Source: Piper betle
Taxonomy: Eukaryota > Streptophyta > Magnoliopsida > Piperales > Piperaceae
Assembly (NCBI GenBank): GCA_033002965.1
Contig: JAURVB010014650.1
Location: 35,181 to 99,180 of the forward strand
Length of the DNA: 64,000 bases
Direction of reading: 5' to 3'
The notes under the pieces were generated by a model, which saw only the letters and a list, made by a program, of their open reading frames with translations, was not told the DNA's origin and did no database searches. Below, piece by piece: positions 21,556-35,600 of this stretch (its first letter is position 1; each line of letters starts with the position of its first letter). Both the position numbers and the translations under genes were made by a program.

Positions 21556-23865
21556 ATGGGATCAGATACTGAGCACAGAAGCTCTGAGAAAGAACAGAAT
21601 GTTTATTGGGGCAAATCTCATCCAGTATGAAGTGTTCAGGAGTTGGTGAGAACAAATTCAACGCGTGTTCCCGATAGATACATAAGGGACCTCGGAGACA
21701 GGCCTGTTATTGAAGATTTCTACTAGTTTATCCTTGGATGTCCCTGTGATAGATTTTCCACTGTTAATCGAACAAAGTGAACGTCAAAAGTTACGCCAAG
21801 CTTGCAGGGACTGGGGCTTCTCGCAGGTTACTCTCGTGATTAATCCACCTATAGCCTTCTCACTTTTAGCTAGAGCATCTTATCGGAATTGTTGCAATGC
21901 AGTTGGAGGTTTATTTTCAGATTTGGTTAATGATTCAACTGATGCTTTTGAAACTGATCAATTTAATGGTGCGAAAGAAAAAAGATGTTTTATTAGACTG
22001 TGTGAATAATAAGAGCATTTGTAGTCATTCAAAATCACTAGAGACATTATGGATTTGACAGTTGAAGAGTTACGAAATGTAAAATAGTGTAAAATTTACT
22101 TGTACTTAAGTTTACTTTTTTTTGTTGTGTAAATCTAGTCTAGTATGAATATGCTATAGAAGTCAAATAAGTTGAAAAGGTGAAAGTATTTTCGTAAAAG
22201 ATTAATTATGGACGAACTTTAAGCTGGGGTCAATTTATTTACCAAATTGTTTACTATTTTTCTCGATTCGGCTGGGTAAACAATAAAATGATTTGACTAC
22301 TTACGTTATGATGTCTTTTAATGCATATCTTCTTGTTATATTACCATCCTAAATCTCCGACTGTTAACTGCTTCCAGATAATGAATCAAGGTGTCCCTGA
22401 GAAAGTAAATACAAGAGACCAAAAGTGTTGTCGCTGGGTTTTTCAATCTACCCCACGAAGACAAAAATAAATATCCAATGGCGAAAGATGACTTGCAAGG
22501 ATATGGGCAGTTGTATGTAGTTTCTGAAGAGCAGAAACTAGATTGGGATGATATCTTGGTTCTGTTTACGCAGCCAAGTGAAGCAAGGAATCCAACTTAC
22601 TGGCCAACAACAGTGCCAGGATTTAAGTACCGTATCCCATCTTTACCCATCGTTATGCTCTTGGCTTTTAATATCAGTTTTTCAACATGCTACCCCTTAA
22701 ATGTTTATGAATTTTCAGTCTACTTATTACAGAACTCTCTTTTCACTCTTAAAACTCAGTAAACTGACTTCTACGGTCTACCCTGTTACGGGCTTCAAAC
22801 TCATTAGATGATACGGTTGGGTCTATTTAAATGTCTTTATGCGCTGTATCAAAATTTTATATGTATAATTGTAGTCAGTTAAGTGTAGTCAGTTATATGT
22901 ATAATTGTAGTCAGTTAACTTTCATGTAGCCTTTACAAAGCAATTGAACTGATTCCAAATCTCAAGTTTTTAAACTATTTTACTGCATTTTTTTGTTCAG
23001 GGATGCAATAGACAACTACTCCATGGAGGGCAACAAATTAGCAGAGGAGCTCCTTGCCAACATCTCTTTGACCATGAATGTGAGCAAGGAGGGCTTGATA
23101 ACCATGAATGTGAGCAAGGAGGGCTTGATAGGTCTCCATGGAGAAATGAAACAAGCCTTCGGTTTGATTACTGCCCAAAATGTTACAGACCAGATTTAGT
23201 TTTAGGTGTGGTTCCCCATTCTGATGTTAGCTCGTTTACCATTTTGCTTCAAGATGATGAGATACCTGGTCTCCAGAGTCACCACCAAGGAATTTGGGTA
23301 GCCGTGAAACCCATCCCAAATGCTTTAGTGGTAAACATTGGAGATGTGATTGAGGTATGTTTCTCTTTTGTTTTAAGATACATATTTGAGTGAAAAGTAT
23401 TAGGTAATAATGCAAATAGGTACGTCGTGTAAAATGCGTATATTTACATCAGTAAACCATAGATGAATTGACTATTAAGGTATTTGTCATCACAACCATC
23501 CGCTGCTCTTTCTCTCCCCTATTTCAAACAGTTAACTATATCGTAGCATATCGATAACTTTTCCTACATGTTCAAGTTCGGAGTACTCAATAGTAATCTA
23601 ATATGTGAACAGGCTTGGAGCAATGGAATGTACAAAAGCATTGTGCACAGAGCTTTGACTAATGACATGGCGAGGATGTCCATTGCTTCCTTCATCTTCC
23701 CAAATGAAGAAATTGAAATAGGACCTGTCCAGGAAATGGTGGATGACGAACATAGACCCAGATTATACAGGAACATGAAATACATAAGACTACATTCGCT
23801 ACACACTGTCAAGAAAAACGGATGGGAAATCTCACTCTCGGTTTTTGAAACTAAGCAATGAGTGA
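21556..23865 (+). pseudogene. 2-oxoglutarate/Fe(II) dioxygenase (SRG1-like), multiply damaged
   Basis: DOXC-class oxygenases hydroxylate or demethylate small molecules such as alkaloids and flavonoids. Exons: 21556-21836 (VPDRYIRDLGDRPVIEDF, LSLDVPVIDFPLL, ACRDWGFSQ), 22378-22626 (NQGVPEK, GFFNLPHEDKNKYP, LDWDDILVLF), 23001-23354 and 23613-23865, with GT-AG borders at the usual family positions. The iron ligands (PHSD and SIVHRA) and the 2-oxoglutarate RxS (RMS) are present. Damage: an in-frame TGA at 21628-21630, frame changes near 21720, 22410-22435, 23158 and 23785, and a tandem 30-bp duplication in exon 3 that repeats TMNVSKEGLI. After the last shift the normal C terminus (SRFLKLSNE) can still be read. 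Some breaks may be sequence errors, but the stop and the duplication suggest decay. Confidence 0.8.
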
Positions 23866-24627
23866 ATGATAAATGAAGACATCAGCGTTACTTGGGCCTT
23901 CTTGTGATGGGTGCCATGGTTTAATCTCGGAGTTCTTCACACGTTAGAGTTTCATTCGTGGTTCCATTTTCTGCTTGTAAGAGAGTAAAATCTAAGTGAG
24001 AATATTCGTCCATAGACACATATAACTAGTGAAACAAATCACAAGAAGACCTTTTTTGTTCAAGTAGCGAAGAGGACATTTTTCTCCTATACGCATGGTT
24101 ACTAATGTTGATAGTGCAATGGAAAATATATCTTATACCCTTCTGACTTGAACTAATTTTTTGTGAGCTTCTGCACATCTGCATTTGACTTGAAGCCTTT
24201 ACTCGCGTACTTGCTGCAAGAAGTTCGTCCTACAAACAAAATCAGAACTTTTGCGGCATATACAAATAAAATCAGTTAGTTTGAACATCAAATATTGGTG
24301 AGAACTGACTTCGGGTACCCACATATAGTTTTGACTCTTTGAAGAACAAAACGTACGATTCTTTTTTTATATACTGGATTCCAGAAAACTGGTCTAAACA
24401 TTCATAAGATACGCCTCACAATCTTCACACGCATTGAGAGGTGGTCAAGAAAATGAGCTATCAATAACTTATTTGTGATATGAGCTTTCTGACACCAACA
24501 CCAGCATCAAACGAAATATTATCATATACCAAAATGTTATATAACAGATATCCCAAAAGATAGCTAATGAATATGGCCAACTACAAAAGACATATCTGGT
24601 AACTTTCTGATTTCTATTCTATTGTTT
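23866..24627. other. 3' flanks of converging genes, no gene seen
   Basis: Lies between the dioxygenase end (plus strand) and the FES1 stop (minus strand). Probably the two 3' UTRs plus spacer. No other feature recognised. Confidence 0.6.
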
Positions 24628-27311
24628 CTAGGTATCACTGCCTAAATTTGAGTCGCCTCCATTTCCAGATGAAGGCCCCATGCCCAATAGTAATGGGGCC
24701 TCTTTCTTGGCCGTATTCGCATTAGATTGCACTTCAGGAGCTGCTGCAAAAGCCCTCAAACGAGGTTCAAACATCTTGCTAGCTACATCTGGAGGGGGTG
24801 CATCCTCCCCAGGGAGTGCAAGCAGACCTTTCTCCCCAAGGGAAGAAGGCTCATTGTAACATTCTCTCCACAAGGAATCAACAAGCTGACGTTCCTCCTT
24901 CGCCGCACCAAGATCATCAGGTGCCATTACACTGATGCCACTGATCCGATCTTGAAGCACCTGCTTGAGTTTCTCTTCATTCTCTGATATGCTAGTGCTT
25001 TGGGATGACTTGTCACGAGCTAGTTCAAGAAGGCCCCGAAGTGCAGCTTCCCGAACCTCTCCGTCATCACTGGAAGCAAGATGCATCATTATACGAGGAA
25101 ATCCCAGCTCAGAGGCGGTAATGCAATCTGAACTATTCTCCTGAAGTAGGTACTGGAGCAAGTTCAAAGCTTTCCTGCGAAGCAATTAAAAGATTACGTG
25201 AGCAAACAAAACTACCACCATGAGATCTACCCAGATAACAACTATAAGGGAACATGAACTCTCCATCTGAGCAGCCAATAGAAGATCAAAACTAAGCTGG
25301 CTTGAGTTTAAAGAAAACAAAATGGATAACAACGATGCCTTGATGTTCCACAACACACTCAAAATGTGTTTCACTTTTAAGTTCAACAAGAGCAGAACCA
25401 GGAAAGTGTTCCGCTAAAATGACCTAGGAAGATGTGACCCGGCTTTTGTAAGGCATTCATCATCCGCACTCAATGCGGTGTTTAAGGACAAACTAAGCAA
25501 TACAATACCAAGTATAATGAAGTACTTATTCATTGTGCAAACACTTCGCAAGTGAATTATAATGCAAAGCAGCATTTTAATGGCTTAAAAGAATGAAAAT
25601 AATTGCCAAAAACAATCAAACTAAGTCCTACATTCAAGCAATTATGCTTCATGGAAACAACAAGCAAATTGATGCTAATGCGAAAGAAGACAAAGGGGAA
25701 AAAAGTAAATAACATTTACCCACACACCTATAATGTAGAAAAGGTGAAAAGTCCGTATCATACATTATAAATTCTGCCCCAAAATCCCATGCAAGAGCTT
25801 AATAAACCCTTTCGTCAATAACGAAGGAAAACAAAGAAAAAGGAGATACCTTTGCAGCCTGACGCACTCTGTAACCAATGCATCCTTCAACGCTGCAAAG
25901 CCGTTTGCCAAACGAAATGCCGCAATGCCTGGTTTATTATGTCGAATCAATGCTGCACAAGAAATCAACCATCACGTCACTCCTCCAAGATGCAACATAT
26001 AAACATTAGCAATAAAGTGTAAAGATTCCTTTCTTGGCAATATAGACCTATTTTGGCTCAAGGCCAGACATCATGATTCCCATAATCGAAATGAAAAATT
26101 AAATAAGCTGCCACAAACAACTCACATGAAATTGCCCCCAATGCTTTAGTCCTAACAGTCACATCAGGATCCGAAATGAAATTAGCCAAAAGAGGCTGCA
26201 TGCCACTTGCTTCCATAACAAGTTGTTGACTTCTGGGGTTGTTTTGTACTATTGTGGTCACGACATCCGCAGCCTTTGCTCTAATTTCAGAGTTGGAGTT
26301 CTTCAGATAGCCAAGTAGAGGGACCAAGCCTCCAATGGAGTGAAGATCTGAGATTGCAGGAAAATAAACAACTATCTAGCCCACCTTAATCAAATAATGA
26401 GTTCTAATCCAACTTAAGTCTCGAGAAAAACAAATGGTCACCTACACCTATATCTACAAACAAAGCATTTAATCCTTTCAATTAGAAAATTACCATTAGC
26501 CATGTCAATAGCCTCAACATGCTCTTGGAGCTCATCCAACATATCTGCAGACAAAAGACACCAACATCAACGAACTATGAGATCGATTAATCCAACAGAC
26601 CAAGTGATAGGCAACGACAAGCATAATAATATTAGAGGAAAACATCGACTGTTGCGACACCAAATATTACCTACAAGCTCTGCTGCAGTCACACCTTGAG
26701 CCTCCAATTGTTCCTCTGGAGTTTTCATAACAAGGGTTATCTCTTTCATGCGTTTAATGGCATCAACTGTTTGAGCTTCCATCGCCTCCATAAACCATTT
26801 TCGGTCCCCCTCACTACAAACAAGGTACATATACACATGAACAATCATAACTTCGCAGATGCAACAAAGCAATAAAAATCAAATCCTAGAGAAATTTATA
26901 ATTCACAGATGCAACAAAGAATACATTTTCAAGCATCCAACCAGATTCGAATTTCAAGAAATTGTTCAAAACAGCGTTTTTACATTTCACAGATCCGAAA
27001 GAACATGCTATCAAGCATATCCATCCTGTCCCAAACTCGCAAAAACTTCTCGAAACAGCATTTTTAACTTCACGGATGACACAAAGAAAATAAATTTAAT
27101 CACCCAACCAAGCTCAAATCGCCACAAAATTGCTCAAAAACACCACCACACCTAAGCCTCAATCAAGAAACCAATCACACCACACAAAAAAGGAAAATAA
27201 AGAAAAAAGAAAAGAAAAGAGGGAACCTGATAGGGCGAGGAGGGCGAGTGGCATCGGAGTGGGAAACACTCCACTTCAACAGCCCATCCCAATTAGGCCG
27301 CTGCCAGCCAT
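24628..27311 (-). CDS. FES1A: Hsp70 nucleotide exchange factor FES1 (HspBP1-like), six exons
   Basis: Cytosolic armadillo-repeat protein that releases ADP from Hsp70/Hsc70 and supports heat tolerance. Minus-strand coding exons: 27227-27311, 26671-26813, 26494-26544, 26126-26347, 25850-25952, 24628-25174, all GT-AG. The N-terminal Fes1 motif reads PNWDGLLKWSVSHSDATRP, followed by ITLVMKTPEEQLEAQGVT and DELQEHVEAIDMAN. Armadillo repeats follow (GGLVPLLGYLKNSNSEIRAK, NNPRSQQLVMEASGMQPLL, SLIRHNKPGIAAFRLANGF, EVREAALRGLLELARD). A variable tail ends in a glycine/serine-rich stretch. The exons total 1151 nt; one base is missing at GGCC 27296-27299, four codons after the ATG. With it the protein is 383 residues, close to the usual length. 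Same strand as Pumilio upstream, about 1 kb apart. Confidence 0.9.
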
Positions 27312-27559
27312 TCCGATTCAGATCTCCTCAGAGTAGGGAGTAGGAAGAGATGATAAAAAAGGAATAAAAACACAAAACAGCGCCCAAGAATGTATATATC
27401 GATGAGAAGAAAAGATCGAAGAAGACGAAGAACGAAGAAGGATGAAGAAGAAGAAGCTTCTGGAGGATAATGGAAGCGCTATTGGCGGCCGACCGGTGAA
27501 GACGACGACGACGGCGGCGGAGACGATGGGCCAACGTTCATAATGGGCCACCACCACCT

Positions 27560-27673
27560 ACATAGGCCCATTGGTCAATCTGGCCCATTTGTCCCGCTAT
27601 ATAGTTGGGCCGATTTGGCCCGGAGTATGACCATCCTGCTTCCTTTGTTTCAAACTTCTTACCTTGAGTGCGA

Positions 27674-27704
<31 letters not shown>

Positions 27705-28600
27705 CTAGGGATGATATTTGGATTTGGATTCAAAATTAGATTCATTGTGTCTCGTTTTGCTAGCTCAAACTTGACTTTGGTTAATCTCTGAGTTTAACTT
27801 GAGCTCCCTTGATGTATACTAAACTTCTCTAAGTATGGGATGCTTTATTTCAAGGAGTTAAATTTACCCATTTCCAGTAGCATTTTTTTTCATGTCAAAC
27901 GAAATTTTCAACGGCAAAGAATATTTGTTCATGATTAGGATCATTATCAAATCTTTTTACCCCCTTCACTCTAATTGGCTAGAATTATTTCCTAGTGGTG
28001 GAATCAATAATCTTGACGATTTCAGTTATTAATTATAAAACACTAATTATGACCTTCAAATAACTCTCAAAATTATTAAGATTATCACTTTCATCACTAC
28101 AAAATACCATTAACCACTGTAATTGTTAAACCCTAAGGCTTTCGCTCAAGTTTAGACGCATCCGATCGTTAGGAAGGAGGCACCAAGCATGCGTACAACC
28201 AGCGGAAACCGATGGAATGCAACTGTACCCTTCTCAGCAAGACACTCTGACGTTGAAATCTCAAGACAAAAGAAAGTAATGAACATCAAATATCCATATG
28301 GTCACGTAACCACCAACTAAAATACATTACAGCAGCCAAACTAAAATTTATCGTATTTGGGGCGGGCGTATTTCCCGTACAACTACAGAGTGACACGTAG
28401 AGCATGTACAAAACTTGGAGAAAAGCACCCTTTATTTTTCATACCAAGGATTAGAACCAGCAGCAGTCAATCAAATAAAATATCTAAATTTGCAATAGAA
28501 TAAATATTTGAAAATTCTGGCCTCAACTACAATTATTTAACATAGCTCTGCACTTGCAACATTTTATACAGTCACGCGCTACTTCAGCTTTACACCACTA
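27560..28600. other. Spacer: FES1 promoter side and Pumilio 3' flank
   Basis: Includes the (TA)n tract at 27674-27700. No protein domain or RNA gene was recognised. The FES1 5' UTR probably extends to about 27450-27550, and the Pumilio 3' UTR covers part of 28400-28880. Confidence 0.55.
27674..27700. repeat. (TA)n microsatellite
   Basis: About 13 TA units upstream of the FES1 5' end. Confidence 0.9.
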
Positions 28601-28881
28601 GAAGAAAAAGAGAAAAACTTGTACAAACCTGCTCATCATATTTGCAAAAGGCCCAAGGGGAATGCACCAGCCATCTGTTCCTCCTCTGCCTCCACTAAAT
28701 TCTAAGATTTTGCCATCAAACTACACAATGTATACTTATAAATTACAAAGCAGCAAATTTATTTTAAACAGCTTGCTGGTCTGATATATGGATAGATAAG
28801 CTTAGACAGAAAGAGGAAGCTCAAACTTTAGCCTCTGTAAGCTGTACAACAACTTTCTTTGCTATGCCATCTATGCAGACT

Positions 28882-31800
28882 TTATGCAGAGTGAAGACTG
28901 CTCCGTCGTTCTGCCATAAATAAACATTAAGTAAGCGCCTTAGCACTCAAACAGTAGAGGCATAATTAAAAAATTCAAATACCATACCACCTGCTCATCC
29001 CAAATTAGATCAAACGAAGAAATGTTCGTGACAAAGGACATGTGAATAATATATATGCATATCCCATAAACTCATCTCTAGTACAGTCAGAAACTTTTGT
29101 AAAATACTCTTATCAAATCACGACATGCGCATACCTCCAGCCGCAACAAGCTTTTCTACCCGAGCTACTATATGCTTCCCGTAAGTATACTTCTTCAGTG
29201 CATTCAGGTGGACTTTTATTCGTGTCAGTATCAGTTCCCTCTGCTGGTCATCACAAGTTTCCAAAACCTTCTGTACAACATAGTTTGCAAACTGGTCTTT
29301 CATCATGGCCTGGACAAAAGGCATAAAACGACTATAAATTTTTTTAAATTAAGATTTATATCTCTGAATCAGTGCTATATAACAAACCAATTAAATGTGA
29401 AAGATCAAATGTTCCCCAAAAGAAGTCCTCTTTCCAATTTAAGAGCTTTTACACAAAATGATTGCTAGGCAAAGAAACTGAAAGCCTAAGTACTAAAAGA
29501 CCTTTTTTCTACAATAAGAATCAATCTCTTCTTAATGCTCTGAAATAGTCCAGATGCATTGCGACCAAGTCAAACAAAGTATACGAAAGGGGTTGAGCTA
29601 TAATGCTCTCTCTAAAACAACCAAGCATGGTACATTATTTGAAGTCAGTGATAACCAACAGCTTCATGCACTAGAAATCAGTCTCAAGAAATTTGTTCAT
29701 CTCAGTGGAAGTCTACTTGGGCTATTTCCTTTAGATTATAAAGATATCGTATGCCAAAGTTTTGATGACTATGGTGTTTATTAACCCTCCTCGTCAGCAA
29801 AACTTCACACTTCATCTTGCAGAATTTCATACTAAATCAATCAAAATTACCCAAGATGAGCTTTGTTAAATTCAAAATAAAAGTATGCACAGTGGCTAGA
29901 AGCAATTTAAAACATCTTCTAAAAGATATATGCCAGAATAAAAACTAACCTGCAAAGGTTCATTTTCATCAGTGGTGCCCAGCATCTCATTCACTAAAAG
30001 CTGGCGTTCTTCAGGCCCACCAAAAGCCAAACACTTCTCAACAACATTCGATGCAAATTTTTGCTGACTCATCTGAACAATCTGGCCAGCCAATTTCTTG
30101 ATCACAGCAGAACGTTCATGAGGCTTCCCATGCTCCAGAACATGCTGTTACAGTTCAAAGCAGATGTCAGCAATGCAGAATTTGCTTGCTCTTCCAAAAT
30201 TCTATTACACTCTCTTTTGGATAAATAATTATGGCTACTAAGGAATAATTGGGCCAGCCATTGAATGCGGGTGGGTTGAGACTAAGTCATTGATGGAAAA
30301 CTTAGGAGTAACAACGTGTTCTCCAAAGCAAAGCAAATAAACAGAGGCCAATCAAAAGAAAAGGAAGTAGATCTGGGCAAAAAATGTCTTTGGCCAAGTA
30401 GTCCAGCAGCGATGTTAACACCGTCACAGCTAGAAATCAGCCATAGAGGAGGGAGGTATAAACGGAATGCTTGAAATTTTTTATTCCCTGCTGACCACAA
30501 AGATCACACCTATGCTCTTGATGCCAAATGTATGGGGAACAGTGGAAGGAATAGGTGGTGGGGTGGGATAAGTTGGCCTTGGAGTCGGCACCAAGAGGTT
30601 CCACTGGCGGTGGCACTGGACAGGGATAACTACGTCATCGGCACCACAATCTTTGGAACCGGCACCAGACAGGATGTACCAGCCGGCAGGCACAAAGAGA
30701 AGAAAATTCTCAAGCTTTACTCAAAACTTATAAAACTACTTTATTGAGAAGGTGAACTACATATATACAGTTGAGATTTCCATATCTAATAGGAATCCAA
30801 CATGAAAAGTAAACTACAATTGAAACTCCAACTTATAAAGAAACTATGATTCTAACAAAAATAGAATATCTAATATAATAAAACTACCAACTGAGTAAGA
30901 GATGAAACTATCCATGTTTTGTCCTGCATCATCACACACAGAAAATTGGCCCATGGGCTTTATCAACAACTTGCCCGGGCCATTATTATTTAAAATGAGG
31001 TAAATATGCAAGAAGAAGGGCACTATCAACAATAAGCCTACAAACGACTCTACACTCAACAATGGGTTAAAAATGGACCAACTTTATTTAGAATACATTT
31101 CATATTTCAAACACTTCCTTTAAGTTCAATTCTTGAACCTGGCCAGAAAAAAATCTCAATAAAAGCATTGTCAAAGCCATTCTTTATGAACAACAGAGTG
31201 AACTATCATCAGATACAAGAAAGACACATTGTATCAATGTATTTTAAATTAATAAAGGCAAGCAAGTTTTGTTTGCCCTTTTAAAACACCAATGACAAAA
31301 AACAAGATTTAAAGAGCACGCATATGCAAACAAAGATTTTGAGAGACAATAAAGGCATAAAACTAGCTAAATCCCACACTGCCGATACCAACTTAGCTGG
31401 GATTAGATGCAGATGATGATGGTGGTGGAAAAGGAATCAGAATGGTAATTCCATGGTATTAAAGCAAAAAGGAAAAATAATTAACCAACCTGGATAACAT
31501 AGTTCCCATACTGATCCTGTGCCAACATACAAACAGATGATAGGATTTCATCCATCATGATTTGCTGAGTCTTTGGGTCATCACAGTGCTCCAGCACTCT
31601 CTGCCAAAATAGCCACAGCGAAAAGATAACTATAATTACTTTAAAAAATGGGAGATATTGTTAGAAATAGCCAAGAAGGAAAAAAAGCAAAACACAAAAC
31701 GCGAAGATATGAACCTGAATGACACGACAACCATATGGATGAGTAGATAACGTCACAACTTGATCATAAAAAGATGAGACAATAAACTGAATGGCATCCT

Positions 31801-34800
31801 GGGGAATGCATTCAATACACTTCTGAATAACATGGTTCCCATTCTGGTCCCTCACACACCTCATGACATTACCATCCAGCTCTGCAACCATTTTTGTCTG
31901 CTGATCTAAATCAACAACCTCAATTGCCTATAACAAGTATTTCAACCATCAAATAATCAAAACCCGCATCAAATATTACACATGAAAATCACAATTGACG
32001 CATTACAAAAGAAACACATGATTGTATATTGTACTTCAACTAATACCTTCTGAATAACACGACAACCATACATTTGAAGACTCAGGGTAAGAACATGTCC
32101 AGTAAGTTGGTTTGCCAATTCCCTTCTCTGTGTTGCACTTCCGTGCTCAAAGAACTGATCAAAGAAAAATCAGAAGACATGACATCTCATTTCACTGAAT
32201 GAACAAGGAAAAAGGCTAGTGGATTTAGTACAACCTTCTGAATCACATAGTTTCCAAAAACATCAGTCATGAGTGAAAGAGCATGGGGAATTATTTCTTG
32301 GAAAACCATATTTTTTCGTCTGATGTTGCAGTTTCAAGCTTCTGCTGAATAAATCGACTTCCATACTGATCAGCACTGGATCAAAGAAAAAGATATTAGA
32401 AATTACAACAATTTAAGAAAAACAACAACAAAAGACTATCAATGAACACATAGCAGTTACCTAAATTCAACAACATGACCAGCAATATCTGATAATTCAA
32501 AACACTTGGTTTTGTTGCTTTTAAATTCCTCCAGCAACGACGATGCAAAACTTTCTTCCATGTTAGATGTGGAATCCAAGCGCCATGGACTCATCATTCC
32601 TCCACTCAAGCCCCTTACGCCTGAATTAAAACGCATGTTTCTCTCACTATGCCTACTTGGATTTCCTTGCCCCATTGGAGATCCAGGGAGCACAGGACTC
32701 CCAAGGAAGGGCATACCAAGACCTAGTGCAGGACTACCAAAGTATCCGTGGTTCACCCCACCTGACTTACCCATAAAAGACATCCCAATTTGAGATTTTT
32801 GTGGGGAATGCACACCACCTAGGTATGACTTTTGGAACCCTAGCAAGTCCATGTAAGAATTGCCTAGATAGTTGTTATCTATAGGAGAGTCATTAAAGCC
32901 AGAAGAAAATTGTGATGCATATTCTGAATTTCTCACAAACTGAAGGTACAGTGGGTCCATGAGAGCCATTTGAAGTGCTGCATTATATCCTATACCATTG
33001 AGATTCTGAAGTTCAGGAGCCGTTCCATTAATATTGTGTCCAGAACTCAGCCCACCTCCTAGTGCACCAGAATCTATTGCAGGCCCTGCAATACCAGATG
33101 CTGCAACTGCTGCATTTTCAAACAAAGGAGGTAAATTACTGGTACCAAGTTGTGTAGCCAACATTGACGGTACAGCTGGGTTCATAGAATACCCTCCATT
33201 ATTAAATCCATTAATAGCTTGATTAACACTATCTAGATTTTGATAAAGGGAAGCAACCCCTGAATTAGTAGCATCAGGTGAAGAAGCCATATTCAAAAAC
33301 GAGCTGCCAGACATGGAACTATGAGTCAAAGGTGAAACATTTTTCATGTCCAATCCATTTCTTTTGTTCTGTCTATGAGCATGGTTTTTAACTTGACTTT
33401 GGCCACCTGGCAACTCAAAAAGGAAATTTTGTTGTTCTTCCATATCCTGATGAATTGGTGATTTCAAACGATTAGGACCAGGTAAAGACTTATCTACCAC
33501 CCCATTTTCTGACAAGCCCATGCTTGACAGTGCGGCCACCAAATCAGCAGAGCCACTGACTCCAGAGTTAGTTCTAAATGAGGTTGAGCCATTCAGATTT
33601 TTTTCTCGACCCTTTCACCGACAGGTGGTAGACGAGGACTGGGAGCCCTCGCAAGCAAATGAGGATCAGGAGTGGTGCTCCGGGAGAGAGATGCACCCAA
33701 AGTGGATGCAAAGCCATCTGAAGCTGCTAAGCCCACCACGTGGACACCACCACCAACATTTGTCACAGATGCCATTTCCTTTTGCAACTGGGTAAGTTGG
33801 GCTGCTGCCGAATCCATAGCATCAACCGAATCAAAAAGATTCCGGCTTGCTGGCCTTGAGGGATGTGCTGATGCAGGAGTCGAGTGACTCAAATCCTCCT
33901 AAAACAAAGTCCAGCAATATGAAATATAAGAAACAGCTCAACTAATAAACATAATCTATTCACTGCAGTGTCAATTCTTAGAACACATGGCAAGATACTA
34001 ATAAATAAAAGAATTGAAAAAAATTCGCCAATATATAACAGAAGATCCAGCTTAAGTGAGAAATGACCTTGTCAAGTGCATTGCTATTTCTCAGCTAACA
34101 TGGGAAATATGTAAAAATATATAGCCCAGCAAAATGTACAGATACAAAGTAATCAGCTCTTTAAGGAAAAACTTGCAGCTTAATCCAAAACACTGCTTAC
34201 TAATCATCGTAAACCATTCTTCATATTGGCATAAACCATCACCATCATCAACCAGCGAACAAGAGCACAAAGTATACAAAAGAACGCTATATTTTAAAAA
34301 AATCATCATAAGAACTTCCAGAGAGCAAGAAAAACTCTTAAATGAACCAGGACTAAATTCAACAAATTCAAATTTTATTTTTACTCTACTACACAACCTC
34401 TAATACAAGACCAAAAAAGAGCAATCCTATCACCTCCATGCCGAAAAATTGAACAAATCAACCATGCAATAAATAATATAGAACACCGTAGAAAAGAATC
34501 TTAAACGGCAGTTATCAACCAACCTGTACAATCTCTGCAAAGCTTTTCTGTCTACCGGTGAGTCCCAACCCAGGCAAGCCTATCAACCCATCATCACCCT
34601 TATCCAGCCACTCCCTCACCTGCGACTTCACACCTTCTTCCTCTCTCTGCGTACTGAAACCAGGTGGCTGCGACGAGAACAGAGACCCACTCCCCACGGT
34701 CTCAACCCTCCTCCTATCCCCAATCCCCCCAGACCCGACCCCCCTCCCTTCAACCTCTGCCTGAATCTCCAATCCTCCTTGGACAGCACCGGCGGCGGTA

Positions 34801-35131
34801 GCCGAGGGTTCAGATTGACATTGGAGTAATAGTACGACAGATATTCCGGGTCCGATCGCAGCTCCTCCTCCGTCGAAAAAGAGTTCTGTCCGGAGAACTT
34901 TGGGTCGCCGATGCTCCCGAACAGTCCTCCGACGGCCGACAACGACCCGTCCACCGTCGGCGGGGCCGACGGGCTCCGGAACAGGTTGAGCTCGCGTTCC
35001 CGATCGCCCACCTCCTGCCGGCGCTGGTCCCGCAGCATCGCGCCGAGGTCCCTCTCCAATTCCTCACCGCCCGCCATCAAGGGCCGCATGCCAACATTCG
35101 AGAGCATGCCAATCGAGCCCTCCGTCACCAT
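28882..35131 (-). CDS. PUM: Pumilio/PUF RNA-binding protein (APUM1-3 type), nine coding exons
   Basis: Binds UGUA-containing 3' UTR motifs and represses or destabilises mRNAs in the cytoplasm. Minus-strand exons: 34524-35131, 32461-33898, 32235-32375, 32047-32154, 31715-31927, 31490-31600, 29950-30144, 29135-29309, 28882-28910, all GT-AG and phase-consistent. The N-terminal half has the plant Pumilio NABP-like features: [37 protein letters not shown] and [14 protein letters not shown]. The C-terminal half carries the eight PUF repeats, from [15 protein letters not shown] through [37 protein letters not shown] and [10 protein letters not shown] to [13 protein letters not shown] and [12 protein letters not shown]. 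Exons total 3018 nt. Three single-base losses (C6 at 34725-34730, T7 at 33598-33604, T6 at 32311-32316) must be restored to give 1006 residues. The largest intron is 30145-31489. Confidence 0.92.
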
Positions 35132-35600
35132 CCCCCGACCCTAACAACCGCCCAAAATCGAAACTTTCCGATCAAATTCCTCCCCTCCCACCCCTCTGAA
35201 TCCACCACGACCACCCCCGTCGCCGATTGCGCAGCCGCAAACTCAATTCCACCAAATCCCCAAATCAAGATCAACCGCTATTCATCGCGCAAAAGCCAAC
35301 CCCAACCAGCATAAAAGAAACCGCAAAAAACGATCAGACAAAGCAAGAAAGACGATAAAGCTGGGGTCTTTCGGGGACGGGGAGAAGCACCGCCACCATC
35401 GCCGCCCTATCCGTTGTCGCCGTTTCCGCCGCCGCCGACGAGGTTGAGGGTTGGGGGTCATTGGGAGGGGGTGGGCGGGGTGGGGAGGGCGGAAGAGGGG
35501 AAGTGAAGAAGAAGGGCTTCGGGCTTGCAGGCGGGAGATAAATGACGACGATTGATGAGATCTGGGCCGTTGGATATTTGTCCGTGCGGTGATGATCATG
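35132..35600 (-). promoter_or_regulatory. Pumilio 5' leader and proximal promoter
   Basis: GC-rich, CT-rich on the minus strand, with short upstream reading frames, as is common in long plant Pumilio leaders. A GCCGTTGGAT word near 35568 matches the palindrome half-site seen at 11149 and 55008. The transcription start is not identifiable by eye. Confidence 0.4.

Noticed and set aside
21556..23865. Dioxygenase as an intact gene with only homopolymer errors
   Set aside because: An in-frame TGA, a two-base-type frame change near 23785 and a tandem duplication are not explained by single homopolymer losses, though some of its other breaks may be.
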